Shown here in pieces: positions 35,206 through 35,396 of a stretch of DNA of 35,396 bases. How positions within the stretch are numbered: position 1 is the first letter of the stretch; every line of letters begins with the position of its first letter. A program made the translations under genes and the position numbers. The stretch is taken from NCBI GenBank assembly GCA_017415145.1, contig JAFQJE010000003.1, forward strand, positions 1-35,396. Direction: 5' to 3'. The notes under the pieces are model-generated. The model was not told the origin of the DNA, ran no database searches, and worked only from the letters and a program-made list of their open reading frames with translations. This stretch comes from Clostridia bacterium (lineage in GTDB: Bacteria > Bacillota > Clostridia > UBA1381 > UBA9506).

Positions 35206-35396
35206 ATGCTTAAGATTAACATTCAGCTCTTCGCTCATAAAAAGGGTGTAGGTAGCACAAAGAACGGACGTGACAGTGAAGCTAAACGTCTTGGTGTTAA
35301 AAAAGCAGACGGTCAGAGCGTTCTCGCCGGCAATATTCTTGTTAGACAGAGAGGAACAAAGATTCATCCTGGTACAAACGTTGGCAAAGGCGGCGA
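35206..35396 (+). CDS. rpmA: 50S ribosomal protein L27, N-terminal part
   Basis: Cut off by the window edge after 63 residues. It starts [20 protein letters not shown], followed by [22 protein letters not shown] and [15 protein letters not shown], the L27 pattern. The leading MLKINIQLF is the extra peptide found in Bacillota; Prp cuts between Phe9 and Ala10, exposing the AHKKG tail that reaches the peptidyl-transferase centre. GGAGGTG at 35193-35199, inside the end of prp, serves ATG 35206. Confidence 0.97.
   Translation, partial: MLKINIQLFAHKKGVGSTKNGRDSEAKRLGVKKADGQSVLAGNILVRQRGTKIHPGTNVGKGG

Overview
The window reads as chromosome of a low-GC, spore-forming member of the Clostridia (Bacillota). 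Support comes from a germination protease gene (gpr), a Phe-type T-box leader, a YidC/SpoIIIJ-Jag pair, an L27 with a Prp-cleaved N-terminal extension, strong AGGAGG-type ribosome binding sites, several TTG starts and promoters close to the TTGACA-17-TATAAT consensus. Nothing looks phage-, plasmid- or transposon-derived. Almost all genes are housekeeping genes in tight, often ATGA-overlapping operons. I could not assign a genus.

The standout is at the left end. Between the 3' end of a polyprenyl synthase gene (ispA-like) and a four-helix membrane protein gene lies a region of about 750 bp with no credible ORF. It is rich in self-complementarity, and I read it as an OLE RNA (Ornate Large Extremophilic RNA, about 626 nt, 384-1009). 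The downstream membrane protein is its partner OapA. Its 5' and 3' ends are complementary, and it contains two sets of mutually exclusive pairings. I see no full-length protein explanation for it. OLE RNA is a described class, so the novelty here lies in host and detail.

Layout. 1-6860: ispA (partial), OLE RNA, oapA, then aroE, a DUF2156 gene, trmFO and pcrA. 6887-7798 (minus): gpr, sharing a bidirectional terminator with pcrA. 7963-13740: metG, pta, ackA, eda (KDPG aldolase) and kdgK, with no obvious terminator between them; this joins ketodeoxygluconate breakdown to acetate and ATP formation. 13803-14603: a TIM-barrel amidohydrolase. 14708-16675 (minus): a 655-residue zinc-ribbon/one-helix/propeller protein with its own promoter. 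16910-19227: rpmH, rnpA, yidD, yidC, jag, the ancestral oriC-side cluster but here without dnaA or mnmE/mnmG alongside. 19295-24396: rarA, a SAM methyltransferase, thiI and an ABC-F ATPase.

24463-26645 (minus): secF and secD, divergent from the Phe T-box leader and pheS-pheT (26792-30544). 30556-33629: aroA, aroC, chorismate mutase and aroK, overlapping or close-packed after pheT, so Phe-tRNA charging and aromatic amino acid synthesis may share transcripts. 33707-34351: a small (p)ppGpp synthetase with its own promoter. 34442-end: promoter, L21 leader, rplU, prp and rpmA (partial), in which the Prp protease cleaves the L27 encoded next to it.

Stretches over 300 bp without a gene are only two: 286-1048 (promoter plus OLE RNA) and 26646-27127 (divergent promoters plus T-box leader). 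I saw no tRNA, rRNA, CRISPR array or insertion sequence.
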